Shown: positions 28,501 to 36,020 of the stretch, in pieces
How the letters are laid out: each line of letters begins with the position of its first letter
Position numbering within the stretch: the stretch's first letter is position 1
DNA from: Dyadobacter fermentans DSM 18053
Lineage (GTDB): Bacteria > Bacteroidota > Bacteroidia > Cytophagales > Spirosomataceae
Assembly: GCF_000023125.1 (NCBI RefSeq)
Contig: NC_013037.1
Location: forward strand, 1,612,001 to 1,676,000
DNA length: 64,000 nucleotides
Direction: 5' to 3'
Position numbers and translations under genes: made by a program
The notes under the pieces: generated by a model
Told to the model about the DNA's origin: nothing
Seen by the model: the letters and a program-made list of their open reading frames with translations, nothing else
Databases searched by the model: none

Positions 28501-28659
28501 TACCACGACGGTCACGCCGGGCAGGCCCTGTTTGGTGAGGCTGTCGGTAATCACACCGGTAACGTCCTTTGGATTCTGGGCGTGCAGCCACAGCGGGGCG
28601 AGCCATGCCAAAACGACGAGAATACGGGCCCATGGATGGGTGGGTAATTTTACATGCAT
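25546..28659 (-). CDS. SusC/RagA TonB-dependent transporter without STN domain
   Basis: About 1037 residues from the Met at 28657-28659 (MHVKLPTHPWARILVVLAW), which begins a normal signal peptide ending LWLHAQ; the frame is open 27 codons further upstream. After the signal comes the carboxypeptidase-regulatory-like domain (VTGVITDSLTKQGLPGV), the plug (ELVVVGYGTMKKSDLTGAV, LQIRGPKSL) and the barrel ending TVGFNLSL. There is no STN domain, so unlike the transporters of loci A and B it should not signal through FecR. Regulation must come from elsewhere. Paired with the SusD encoded next. Confidence 0.93.
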   Translation of the reverse strand: MHVKLPTHPWARILVVLAWLAPLWLHAQNPKDVTGVITDSLTKQGLPGVTVVVKGTQRGTTTDADGHYAVQAAASDVLTFSYVGYVMKEVPVGNQSVIEIALQPSTNALDELVVVGYGTMKKSDLTGAVIRIDSKTFKNQPMTQLTDMLTGTVAGFNANQATSAAGGSSLQIRGPKSLTANSSPMVVMDGVIFNGSIADINPADIETMDILKDASSAAVFGARAAGGVILITTKKGATGKPVINVSANVGTAQTTNEFKPFDKDGYLSFRRDLLRATNPDRPSFYYDNPGTLPAGVSLEQWRTASNNPQTDNTQEWLSRLRFFPIETENYLAGKTVDWYKEVIRTGLRQNYDVSIGGGSQNVTYYWSLGYQNNEGVLRGDKFSTIRSRLNVDFKVTDWLNVGVNTQFADRDESTVAASLGQMYIMSPYGSMFEENGDVMWFPNSFAVANPLINYFGQDRMKKVNTLFASLYGKIKLPFGFDYKISFQPRYETSKDYNYWSPSTIDGGSTRSGGYGTRADASAYEYILDNLLHWNKQFGIHQFDVTLLYSAERNRGWYSRIANQGFVPNGNLGFHGMQYGTNPAMETNDTQITGDAAMARLNYTLLDKYLITASVRRDGFSAFGTKQPRAVFPAAAIAWKISEEKFFQLDFVSQMKLRLSWGVNGNRDIGAYSALAQLLSAMYYDGTNVQVGVYNTSLANPNLVWEKTKSINLGMDLSLLKNRIDLSVEYYDMTTTDLLMRRLLPEITGFKDITTNLGLLGNKGFEMTINTVNTERPNFSWRSGLVFSFNRNKIKRLFGDYKEETVDGKTVTRELPDYSNEWFPGQPIDRVWNYNVTGIWQTAEKDAAAVYKLQPGDFKAVDVDGNGKYEALIDKQFIGYRQPRFRIGLRNEFTFFKNLTASVFLRSELGHMAPFAEGLRTGGADTYDRRNTNDFPYWTPENPTNDYARLNTNTNVFGGGIKVYKKLSFLRVQDVNVGYSLPSELSRKLKVSSVRVFASARNLLTFTRWPGWDPEAWDTEGNNLPMPKNFTVGFNLSL

Positions 28660-28924
28660 AAAGTTGTTGGTTAGGAATTGAAAATGAATTTCCCGAGGGC
28701 GAGGCCAAAAAATCCGGGCACGGCAAATCTTGCTTCGCAATGCGGCTGCGAAGATGATTTGGATGCATTATCCGCATCCGGCAGTATTTAATTTTGGCTT
28801 ATGGCAATGTTACAAGGATTTTGATAGGTATCCATGCACAACAGCGGAAATAATACCGATAACGTTCTCGAAACCGGGAATTGCTGATTATGAGGAAGAA
28901 AGGGAAAACAGGCTGCCCGCGTGA
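28660..28924. other. 265-bp spacer upstream of susC, no gene seen
   Basis: Between the ApbE stop and the SusC start. No ORF of coding character and no strong hairpin was found. It presumably holds the promoter of the regulator-less SusCD pair, but no convincing TAnnTTTG element faces that gene; one TAATTTTG (28789-28796) points the other way with no gene behind it. Confidence 0.4.
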
Positions 28925-29944
28925 TCAGCGGACAATGTAGCGGCCAAAGCCAGCGGAAGCCGTGTCCGCAATTGTGCCGTCGGGCTTTTTGTAGATCAGG
29001 TAGACCTGCATTTCAGGATGAGTTTTGAGTATTTCAAACGCCCCGTCGATGCCAGCAGCGAGCAGTGCATTGTCGAAACCGTCGGCGGTGATCGCGTCGG
29101 GTGCTACTACGGTTGCGCTGATGATCTCGCGCCGGACGGGGAAGCCAGTTGCCGGGTCGATGATGTGGGAAAGCCGCACACCGCCCGATTCGCGGAACTT
29201 CCGGTAGCTGCCCGACGTGGTAACGGCCCCGTCGCCAATGCTGATCACCTCGCGGATCACGGGCGCGGCAAAGCCGGTCGCCGAGGGTGTTTCAATCCCG
29301 ATCCGCATCGGCTCTCCACCCGGGTGTTTCAGGCCGCGCGTCCGGATCTCCCCTCCCACTTCCACCATGTAATCGGCAATGCCTCTCGCTTCCAGAAACC
29401 GCGCAATGACATCTACCGAATAGCCCTGCGCGATCCCATTCACATCGACCTGCACGCACGGTCCAGTTTTCAAAAGCCGGTTACCCTGGATTTCCAGCCT
29501 ATCCGAACCTACACATTCCAAAAGCGTACGGATGCTGGCGCTGTCGGGCATGGCCACCGGGGCCGCGGTGCCGAACCCCCAGGCGCGCACAAGCGGGTAC
29601 ACCGTTATATCGAACAGGCTGCCCGTTTCGCGATAGATCTGCAAGGATTTTGCGATCACCTTCGAAAAATGAAGGTCCATTTCAATGCCCTTTTGGGAAG
29701 CATTGAAACGGCTGATCAGCGAGCTGGGGTCGTAAATGGACAGGGACGCGTCGAGGCTTTTAAAAGCACTGTCGATCTCCCTTTTGGTAGCCAGCTGCCG
29801 TTTGGCATAGTAAGTAATGGCATAGGTGGTCCCCTGCGCCTCGCCGGTGATTTGGAAAGTGCGCAGTTTGTCAGGCATTAACGCACTCATTGACAGGCAC
29901 ATCAGTACCATCGCTAGCCCAGCCCTATGCCGGTATTTGCCCAT
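28925..29944 (-). CDS. apbE: FAD:protein FMN transferase (ApbE family)
   Basis: About 339 residues, exported (hydrophobic segment in the first 25 residues). ApbE signatures: an early GTTYAITYYA segment, LDASLSIYDPSSLISRFN, FDITVYPLVRAWGFG, the flavin-binding VDVNGIAQGYSVD and VEVGGEIRTRG, and a C-terminal metal-binding ITADGFDNALLA. The enzyme attaches FMN to Ser/Thr of extracytoplasmic flavoproteins. I chose the ATG at 29942-29944 because it overlaps the upstream stop as TGATG, a classic coupling arrangement; another Met lies 8 codons earlier (29968). No obvious flavinylation target such as NqrC/RnfG or FMN-bind protein is in the window. Confidence 0.92.
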   Translation of the reverse strand: MGKYRHRAGLAMVLMCLSMSALMPDKLRTFQITGEAQGTTYAITYYAKRQLATKREIDSAFKSLDASLSIYDPSSLISRFNASQKGIEMDLHFSKVIAKSLQIYRETGSLFDITVYPLVRAWGFGTAAPVAMPDSASIRTLLECVGSDRLEIQGNRLLKTGPCVQVDVNGIAQGYSVDVIARFLEARGIADYMVEVGGEIRTRGLKHPGGEPMRIGIETPSATGFAAPVIREVISIGDGAVTTSGSYRKFRESGGVRLSHIIDPATGFPVRREIISATVVAPDAITADGFDNALLAAGIDGAFEILKTHPEMQVYLIYKKPDGTIADTASAGFGRYIVR

Positions 29945-31155
29945 CAGGCTGAGTATTCCGGTTTCCATAGCTGCACCGTTTCGGTGTCCGCCGCGGCGTT
30001 GCCCATATGGATGGCGATCGAGCCGTCACGGCCGGTTTCGACGTTCGATATCGGTTCCTTTTTGTTCCTCACGCATTCGGCGAAGTCCTTCAATGCAAAA
30101 ACCGTCGGTTCCAGCTGCGCTTCGCCGGGCTTGCCGAATTTTACCTCCACCCCTTTTCCTTGCGTGGTCACCGCGATCGTGGCGCCGGTGACGCCGTCCA
30201 CGGTGCCCTTCGCATTATTGATCGTTTCGGGGTAGATCAATGCCTTGTCGCGAAGGATTTCAACGGTAGCCTTGTCGCCCAGGATGCGGATGCTGTAACC
30301 ATTGTAGGCATTGGAAAGCACCGAAGTAACGCTCGCCTTTACACCGTTCGGGTAATCATACACCGTTCGGATATTGTCGTACGTGTCGCGGCCGTCCTTC
30401 CAGTAGTTGATACCGCCCAGGCCGACCACCTTCACAGGGCGGCTGTCGGTGAGGTAGTTCACGACATCAATCTCGTGCGCGCAAAGTTCCGAAAGCGGGC
30501 CGCCGCAGTATTCGCGGTACATCCGCCAGTTGATCGCCCGCTCCATTTTCGGGTCCTTTACCGGAAAGCGCCAGTTGGAATTGCGGTTGTACTGGCATTC
30601 GAAATGCGTGATCTTGCCCAGCCAGTTTTCCTTCATGATTTCCTTCACCCGATGGTACAGGCCGTAGTACCGGTATTGATACCCGATTTGAAAAACCAGT
30701 CCCGACGCTTTCACCTTTTTCACCAGGTCGATTGCCTGCGGAATGTCGTACGTCATGGATTTTTCGAGGTAAATATGCTTACCTGCCTGCAATGCGGCCA
30801 CGGCCATCGGGTAATGCAGGTACAAAGGCGTGGCGATCACCACGGCGTCGATGGATTTGTCGTCGAGCAGCTTACGGTAATCGGCGTAACCCTTGGCGTT
30901 TTTCGCGGCCAGGCTCAGGCCTTTTTGGAGATTTTCGGGAATAATGTCGCAGCAGGCTACAAGTTCGTAATCGGGCATTTCACGGATAAGCGTGGCCAGC
31001 CCCGCCCCGCGTGACCCGGTGCCGATGATCCCAAGCCTGATCTTGTCAGCCGGGCGCACGGGGGTACCGAACGCCGAGGGAAATACGGATAATCCCGCCA
31101 CTGCGGCCAGGCCGGTAGCGATAAAATTTCTTCTGGAAGCGGATTGCTGGGTCAT
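29944..31155 (-). CDS. Tat-exported Gfo/Idh/MocA-family oxidoreductase
   Basis: A 403-residue NAD(P)-binding protein with a Tat signal (SRRNFIATG at 6-14, hydrophobic stretch to about residue 30). The Rossmann motif is LGIIGTGSRG, and the family EKP-type motif appears as YLEKSMTYD near residue 130. Members oxidise or rearrange sugars and inositols, and some exported ones act as glycosidases through an NAD-dependent oxidation. Stop codon overlaps the apbE start, so the two are translationally coupled. A perfect palindrome lies 23 bp ahead of its start codon. Substrate unknown. Confidence 0.9.
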   Translation of the reverse strand: MTQQSASRRNFIATGLAAVAGLSVFPSAFGTPVRPADKIRLGIIGTGSRGAGLATLIREMPDYELVACCDIIPENLQKGLSLAAKNAKGYADYRKLLDDKSIDAVVIATPLYLHYPMAVAALQAGKHIYLEKSMTYDIPQAIDLVKKVKASGLVFQIGYQYRYYGLYHRVKEIMKENWLGKITHFECQYNRNSNWRFPVKDPKMERAINWRMYREYCGGPLSELCAHEIDVVNYLTDSRPVKVVGLGGINYWKDGRDTYDNIRTVYDYPNGVKASVTSVLSNAYNGYSIRILGDKATVEILRDKALIYPETINNAKGTVDGVTGATIAVTTQGKGVEVKFGKPGEAQLEPTVFALKDFAECVRNKKEPISNVETGRDGSIAIHMGNAAADTETVQLWKPEYSA

Positions 31156-31178
31156 GGGTCAGAATAGGTTGAAAAAGA

Positions 31179-31200
31179 TTTACGGGCACGTGCCCGTAAA
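31179..31200. promoter_or_regulatory. Perfect 22-bp palindrome, candidate operator
   Basis: Twenty-two bases centred on CACGTG are exactly self-complementary, with half site TTTACGGGCAC. It sits between the Gfo start (31155) and the terminator of the upstream unit (31266-31289), in the place expected for a dimeric repressor or activator site. A central CACGTG and full symmetry without a loop fit an operator better than an RNA hairpin. Confidence 0.5.
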
Positions 31201-31265
31201 TGTATGAATTTTTAAATCATATTGAAAATGAATCACTCGCAGAAAAAAATATGGATTACAAAAAA

Positions 31266-31289
31266 AGCCCGGCAGCCTGCTGCCGGGCT
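31266..31289 (-). terminator. Rho-independent terminator after beta-barrel gene
   Basis: Stem AGCCCGGCAGC (31266-31276) with GCTGCCGGGCT (31279-31289), 2-nt loop, followed on the minus strand by a run of T. Confidence 0.85.
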
Positions 31290-31305
31290 CTAAAACCGCG
31301 TCGTA

Positions 31306-32643
31306 TCAGGGACGGACAAAACGTAGTCCGGCCGAGATGCCCACGCGGTACGGCTGATAGTAGAACGGGTTTGCGGTACCTCTCACCTTCACCGGGCTGA
31401 ACTCGGCGTAAGGCCCAATGCTGAATGCCGTATTGCGGCTGACCGCAAACTGCTTTCCAAGCCCCAGATTGATCCAGCCGAGGCTCTGGCTGCTGCTCAG
31501 ATCACGCGAATACTCGGCGCCGAAAGTGGCATAAAACCGGCTTACCGGCGAATGCCCCCAGCGAAACTGCCTGGCCAAACTGATGCCGAGCATTGAAAAC
31601 TGCCGGTTTTCCTCGATCCGATCGCCCTGGCGAACGGTTTGGTACTGGCCCTTGTCGTCGGGCTTTACGAGGTAATTGTTGTTCGCGACTTCGTACGAAT
31701 ACGTTTGCTTGAAGCTGTTGAAATGCAATTGCAGCTGAATGCCATTCCGTTCCACACCGCCGCTCAGCTTGTACCCCAGCGACCGGGCCGTGAACAATGA
31801 CGGGAAACTGAAATTCTGAAAATCCTTCGCTGCCGACGATGGCACGGTCAATATCTGGTACGAATGCAGCACCGACGCATTCAACAGCCAGGCCACTTTC
31901 GCCGGGTTGGTCACGATCACTTTCGCCGGTTTATAAGCCGGCACGGCCACGCCACGGAGTTGCAGCGGAATGCCCGCCTCGGTGCGGGGCATTGCGGCCA
32001 ATTCTTCCAGCGGCGCGATGTGAACGACCGGGCCTGCTTGTATGGCTATTTCATCGGCGAGCGCTGCCGCTATGTCGGGAGCTGCCGCGACATTCGAAGC
32101 GTCCAACTGCATTCCCGGATCGGCATGTTCAAGTTGCGCCGTACCGCCCCCAGTGGCGCCCCCATCGTTGCCGGAAGGCACCTGATGCACTCCCGCCCGT
32201 ACTTTATTGACTGGTTTGTTTATAAAAATACCCTTACCACGCGCCGACGCATTCGGTATCGCCGCCGTTGTCCTTTCTTTCAATACTTTTTCAGGCGTCG
32301 ATAGCTGACTAATGCGCTGCGCTGCGCTAACCGCTGTATTTGCCGGCATTTCGGCCGGAGTTGATATGGCGGCCCTCGTCTCTTCCGGTGCCTTGGCGGC
32401 AACGTTTTCCCGGATGCCTGCCGGTGCTGCGTCATCATTTGTATAGCGGTTCAGCACGATTCCCGAGCCGGAAATCAGCAGCAATGCGCCGGCGAACCAC
32501 CAATATTTCCAGCTTCGCGCAGGCTTCGCGCGCGCGCGAATGCGGTCGAGCGCGTCCGGGGCGGGCCGCTCTTCATAGTCATCAAACTTACGTTTGAGGA
32601 CGTTGCGCAGGGCTTCGTTCAGTTTGTCCTCAGTAGTTTTCAT
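31306..32643 (-). CDS. Inner-membrane-anchored protein with C-terminal outer-membrane beta-barrel, candidate trans-envelope sigma regulator
   Basis: The 445 residues divide into a charged cytoplasmic head (1-45, with DKLNEALRNVLKRKF and ERPAPDALDRIRARAK), one transmembrane helix (about 46-64, WWFAGALLLISGSGIVL), an Ala/Pro/Thr-rich linker (about 65-240) and a C-terminal domain of alternating polar/hydrophobic strands (about 240-445) ending in an aromatic/charged strand GISAGLRFVRP, like small 8-stranded outer-membrane barrels. No cleavable signal peptide is seen. Its start overlaps the sigma gene end by 14 nt, which points to the head being the anti-sigma domain. The role is inferred; plain annotation would be outer-membrane beta-barrel or porin family protein. 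Confidence 0.7.
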   Translation of the reverse strand: MKTTEDKLNEALRNVLKRKFDDYEERPAPDALDRIRARAKPARSWKYWWFAGALLLISGSGIVLNRYTNDDAAPAGIRENVAAKAPEETRAAISTPAEMPANTAVSAAQRISQLSTPEKVLKERTTAAIPNASARGKGIFINKPVNKVRAGVHQVPSGNDGGATGGGTAQLEHADPGMQLDASNVAAAPDIAAALADEIAIQAGPVVHIAPLEELAAMPRTEAGIPLQLRGVAVPAYKPAKVIVTNPAKVAWLLNASVLHSYQILTVPSSAAKDFQNFSFPSLFTARSLGYKLSGGVERNGIQLQLHFNSFKQTYSYEVANNNYLVKPDDKGQYQTVRQGDRIEENRQFSMLGISLARQFRWGHSPVSRFYATFGAEYSRDLSSSQSLGWINLGLGKQFAVSRNTAFSIGPYAEFSPVKVRGTANPFYYQPYRVGISAGLRFVRP

Positions 32644-33214
32644 GATGCACTATCCCTTTTTTTTCGAGTTTTTTCATTAGCAGGTTACGTCCTCTCATAA
32701 ACTGCGACCGCGCCGTCGCGTCCGACATGGACAATATTTCACCAATTTCAGTGTGTGTATAGCCGTCGATCAGGTGCATATTGATTACCGTCCGGTAACG
32801 GTCGGGCAGCTCGTTGATCAGATCCACCAGGTCGCGGACGTTCATCTGGTCGATGATCCGCACGTAATCGTCCGATTCCATATGCCATTCCACGCCGTCC
32901 AGCGAGCTGTGCAGCTCTTCGTGGCGTGTGGTACGGTTGTAATAATTAATGGCCGTCCGGATCACCGTCACTTTCACCCAGCTGTCGGCCGCCTCGGGTT
33001 CTTTCAGGTCGCCGATGCTGTTGAATATCTTCACAAATGCATCCTGGAAAATATCGTCCGCTTCGGCCACCGTTTTCGCGTACCGGCGGCATATTCCCGT
33101 CATCCGCGTTTTGTATCGCTCGTAAAATGCAGTCTGCGCCCTCGGGTCCTGCTTTTGGCAGGCTCTCACGAGGCAGGCGAGGCTGTCGTATTTGTTAGAG
33201 CGAAAAAATTTCAT
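32630..33214 (-). CDS. ECF RNA polymerase sigma factor (beta-barrel-linked)
   Basis: A 194-residue ECF sigma factor. Region 2 includes AFYERYKTRMTGICRRYAK and ADDIFQDAFVKIFNSIG; region 4 includes ELPDRYRTVINMHLIDGYTHTEIGEIL and SDATARSQFMRGRNLLMKKL. No FecR gene follows; instead the next gene overlaps by 14 nt and encodes the membrane-anchored beta-barrel protein, the likely partner. The 51-bp AT-rich gap upstream carries TAAGTTTA, a 7/8 match to the -7 consensus, so it may be transcribed separately from the lipoprotein genes. Confidence 0.93.
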   Translation of the reverse strand: MKFFRSNKYDSLACLVRACQKQDPRAQTAFYERYKTRMTGICRRYAKTVAEADDIFQDAFVKIFNSIGDLKEPEAADSWVKVTVIRTAINYYNRTTRHEELHSSLDGVEWHMESDDYVRIIDQMNVRDLVDLINELPDRYRTVINMHLIDGYTHTEIGEILSMSDATARSQFMRGRNLLMKKLEKKGIVHHENY

Positions 33215-33265
33215 CAGGGGAACGTCGGTTCAGGAACTACAATAAACTTAGTTAATTTATATTTT

Positions 33266-34189
33266 TTATTGAAATGTCATATAACACTTTTTGTAAACTA
33301 CATTAAAATCCTTGTCGAAATACAGGTCGTAGCGGCCATTTGCGTAGCTTAGGCTGATGTAGTAGGAAGTTAATCCGCGGTAATCGCTCACCAGTTTCAG
33401 GTTGTACGTAAATCCTTTCAGCTCGTCCTGACTGTTCAGGTAATCTTCAATGGGCGCCGGGACGGTCTGCATATTCGAACTGGCGCCCGTCACGCCGAGT
33501 TCGGTGAATTTGGTGCTGCTCCAAACAAGCCTGCCGTCGTTATTGAACAGCATGGATATCCTTTCGCTCATCTGACCGTTCCAGGTATCGCCCATCACAT
33601 GGTATAGCCTCGAATCGTCCATGATCACCCACGTTTGTCCTTTCACGTATTTCATCGTGGGAATGGCCCGGAGCGTGTCGGCAACGAAGGCCGGGAGCTC
33701 CACTACATCGTAGGTCGTGAGGCGGTACAGCGAGCGGTCAAACGTGGCCCAGCTGGCGTTGCCTCCAGTGTTCCACTCAAACGAATAGTTACCTCCTTTA
33801 TAATTGAAAACCAGCTTGTTATTGGCGCTCGTCGCGAAAAATGCCGTCGTGTAGGCCGATAGAGTACCCGCGGCAAACACTGTTTTTTGCAATGATGCCT
33901 GCAATGCGGCTGGCACGCCGTCGGGCATGATCTTATAGGTCTCCCACAATTTGCCATAATCCACCAGGGAGATGTAGCGGTCGGCCTCCGATTTCAGCCT
34001 CACTTCCCAGATTTTGTCCTTCATCACGGGTTTGAACACCAGTTCCTCCGCTTTGGGAAACTTTGCCTTCACCACATTCACGGCCTCTTCCGGAATCGCC
34101 GGGTCGGGACCGGTGGGTCGGAGGTCGTTCAGGTTGTTGCAGCCCCAAAGCACCCATGCGCAAGTGAATATCAGAGCGAGGGATTTCAT
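33266..34189 (-). CDS. Lipoprotein with PepSY-like repeats
   Basis: About 307 residues from the Met at 34187-34189 (MKSLALIFTCAWVLWGC); the frame is open 19 codons upstream. The lipobox WVLWGC predicts lipidation at Cys17. Two segments, near residues 35-90 (AVNVVKAKFPKAEEL... ISLVDYGKLWETYKI) and the C-terminal 65 residues (VPAPIEDYLNSQDELKGFTY... DLYFDKDFNVVYKK), have the pattern of PepSY-like/BLIP-like domains found in Bacteroidota lipoproteins. Function unknown, possibly inhibition or periplasmic binding. It follows another lipoprotein gene by 43 bp on the same strand. Confidence 0.65.
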   Translation of the reverse strand: MKSLALIFTCAWVLWGCNNLNDLRPTGPDPAIPEEAVNVVKAKFPKAEELVFKPVMKDKIWEVRLKSEADRYISLVDYGKLWETYKIMPDGVPAALQASLQKTVFAAGTLSAYTTAFFATSANNKLVFNYKGGNYSFEWNTGGNASWATFDRSLYRLTTYDVVELPAFVADTLRAIPTMKYVKGQTWVIMDDSRLYHVMGDTWNGQMSERISMLFNNDGRLVWSSTKFTELGVTGASSNMQTVPAPIEDYLNSQDELKGFTYNLKLVSDYRGLTSYYISLSYANGRYDLYFDKDFNVVYKKCYMTFQ

Positions 34190-34232
34190 AGTCTTAGCGT
34201 TCTCTCCACCGTTGCCGGTGCCCGGTTTGGAT

Positions 34233-34892
34233 TTAAAATACGACAAATTTTGCGTAGGTCTGCTGGTATTCCTCGCGGTAATATTCGTACAGCGGTTTCA
34301 ATGTAATCTTGTAGGTGACCTTGCCCAGCTTCGGGTCCTCGTCGTCGTACACGAAAACCATCTTCGGTTTCACTTTCGATGCCTGCGCGTCCTGCCGCGT
34401 ACGGCAGTATTTGAATGTGGCGGGGTCGAGATAAGCCTTTTTCCCGGGAATGATCATCGGCAGGTAGGAGCTCGTGCTGACGCTTTCCACGACGAGCGTT
34501 TCCTTTTCTTCGTCCCACGCTACCCGCAGCCCGGTGGGCTGGTTGGTGCGGATCTGCATGTTGAAGGTAAGCGCCGTGCCCGGGAATTCGGTATTGGCCA
34601 GCGGGCTCAGCGACCAGAAGTTAATGTATCCGTTTGTGAAAAAGAATTGGAGGCTCACGGAATTCCGGTAGGTATTGAAAAGCGGCACCTCATTCATGAT
34701 GTCCACCGAATCCTTGCCATTGAAGCGGTAGGCTTCGGCGACGTACTGCGGAAAATAGGAAGCAAACATGACCGAGTCTTTGTTCAATTTCACGGGCTCG
34801 GGCTTTGGCTCCGGCTGGGGATCGTCCTTCGAGCAGCTGATTTGCCATGCGGCAAGAAACACGAGGCAAGCTATCGACCAAAATCTTTTCAT
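34233..34892 (-). CDS. Lipoprotein of unknown function
   Basis: About 219 residues from the Met at 34890-34892; an in-frame Met at 34910 is also possible. Signal and lipobox: FLAAWQISC, then a Pro/Glu/Lys linker (DDPQPEPKPEPVK). The body is beta-rich, with YRNSVSLQFFFTNGYINFW and KVTYKITLKPLYEYYREEYQQ. No family recognised. It is the first gene of a probable two-gene unit with the PepSY-like lipoprotein gene and lies beyond the terminator of the GH43-like gene. Confidence 0.6.
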   Translation of the reverse strand: MKRFWSIACLVFLAAWQISCSKDDPQPEPKPEPVKLNKDSVMFASYFPQYVAEAYRFNGKDSVDIMNEVPLFNTYRNSVSLQFFFTNGYINFWSLSPLANTEFPGTALTFNMQIRTNQPTGLRVAWDEEKETLVVESVSTSSYLPMIIPGKKAYLDPATFKYCRTRQDAQASKVKPKMVFVYDDEDPKLGKVTYKITLKPLYEYYREEYQQTYAKFVVF

Positions 34893-35003
34893 AACGGGTG
34901 TCGTTTTCATAAGCGTGAAACTGCATTTGCAGCTTCGAATACAAAGACACCCCGGCGCATTCCCCGCGTGGCGACTTCCATGCCTTTTTTTCATGTATTT
35001 CTA

Positions 35004-35047
35004 CAAAAAAAGCATTGCAGCCACATAATCAACAGGTTGCAATGCCT
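35004..35047 (-). terminator. Rho-independent terminator after GH43-like gene
   Basis: Arms 35012-35022 and 35035-35045 form GCATTGCAGCC/GGTTGCAATGC with one G-U-type position. On the minus strand a run of at least seven T follows (35004-35010). Confidence 0.8.
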
Positions 35048-35070
35048 TAAAAGTACAAAAACCGCGCGTG

Positions 35071-35985
35071 CTATTCCGGAAAATAGACGCGCACATCCGG
35101 GTGCATGGTGTAAAAGCGATATTGCTTGCCATCGAACACTGGAAATCCGCTCGACGCATTATCCCCGGCAATGGGGTTTCCCGCGTACTTTTTCCAATGG
35201 ATGAGATCTCGCGAAACGGCCACATTCATCGTCCATTCCCGCCAGTCTTTGAACGCCGAACCGTGGTAGTAGGCATAATACAAGCCTTTGTGCCGGATAA
35301 TCTTATTGAATGCCACGGCAAAGGCGTCGTACTTTTCGGGGCCGGCGTCCAGCACGGGTTCGTCTTGCACATTGGTCCACGTTTTCAGGTCTTTGCTGGT
35401 GGCGAGCCACACGGCGGCGTCATTGCGCTCGTAGAACAGGTACCACGTGCCGTTCTCCTTCCAGATCGTGGGCGTGCCGTATGGGCCTTTGCTGATGGGT
35501 GAGCCGTTTTTAAGCCGGATGTCGATAGCCCCCTGGTCTTTCCAGCTGATGCGGTCCGTCGAGGTGAGCAAATGCGCAATGTCATCTTTGCTTTCGGCGA
35601 ACATGTAGTAGGTATTCCCTTCTTTCAAAACACACATATCCTCCACCCAGAGGGTCGTGTGAATGGGGTTTTCCGGATGACGCGTCCATTTCAGGCCGTC
35701 GTCGGAGGTGGCCAGGCCCAGGTATTTCATGTCATTGCCCGATGCCTTGGTATAGCCCGTGTACCACATATAATATTTGCTTCCCTCTCGGAGAATGTAG
35801 CCCCGCTCACGTATTTTTTCGTCCCAGGTTTTAGGGTCGCCGGTGCCTGCGAAAAGCGGATTACCGGCATAGGGTTTAAATTTGATGATCTCGGCCGGGA
35901 ATTCCTCGACGGCCGCCGAGCGGAAGGCTGTTACCAATGCCGCGCCCGACAATGCCAGCGAAAGGAAAAGAATGATGCGTTTCAT
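35071..35985 (-). CDS. Exported GH43/GH32-superfamily five-bladed propeller protein
   Basis: A 304-residue protein with signal peptide (1-21). Blade phrases repeat: GSKYYMWYTGY, YLGLATSDDGLKWTRH, EGNTYYMFAE, NGTWYLFYER, WLATSKDLKTWTN and LYYAYYHGS. Such repeats with the WVEDMCVL acidic loop mark the five-bladed glycosidase superfamily (GH43/GH32/GH130-like). Acidic residues suitable for catalysis exist (Asp in FAGTGDPKTW, Asp/Glu in WVEDM, Glu in FYERND), but I cannot assign the family exactly. It is second in a pair with a purple acid phosphatase gene (35-bp gap), suggesting processing of phosphorylated sugars or polymers. Confidence 0.75.
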   Translation of the reverse strand: MKRIILFLSLALSGAALVTAFRSAAVEEFPAEIIKFKPYAGNPLFAGTGDPKTWDEKIRERGYILREGSKYYMWYTGYTKASGNDMKYLGLATSDDGLKWTRHPENPIHTTLWVEDMCVLKEGNTYYMFAESKDDIAHLLTSTDRISWKDQGAIDIRLKNGSPISKGPYGTPTIWKENGTWYLFYERNDAAVWLATSKDLKTWTNVQDEPVLDAGPEKYDAFAVAFNKIIRHKGLYYAYYHGSAFKDWREWTMNVAVSRDLIHWKKYAGNPIAGDNASSGFPVFDGKQYRFYTMHPDVRVYFPE

Positions 35986-36020
35986 GGATGGTCAAAAAGC
36001 TATGTAATGCACGGAGACGG

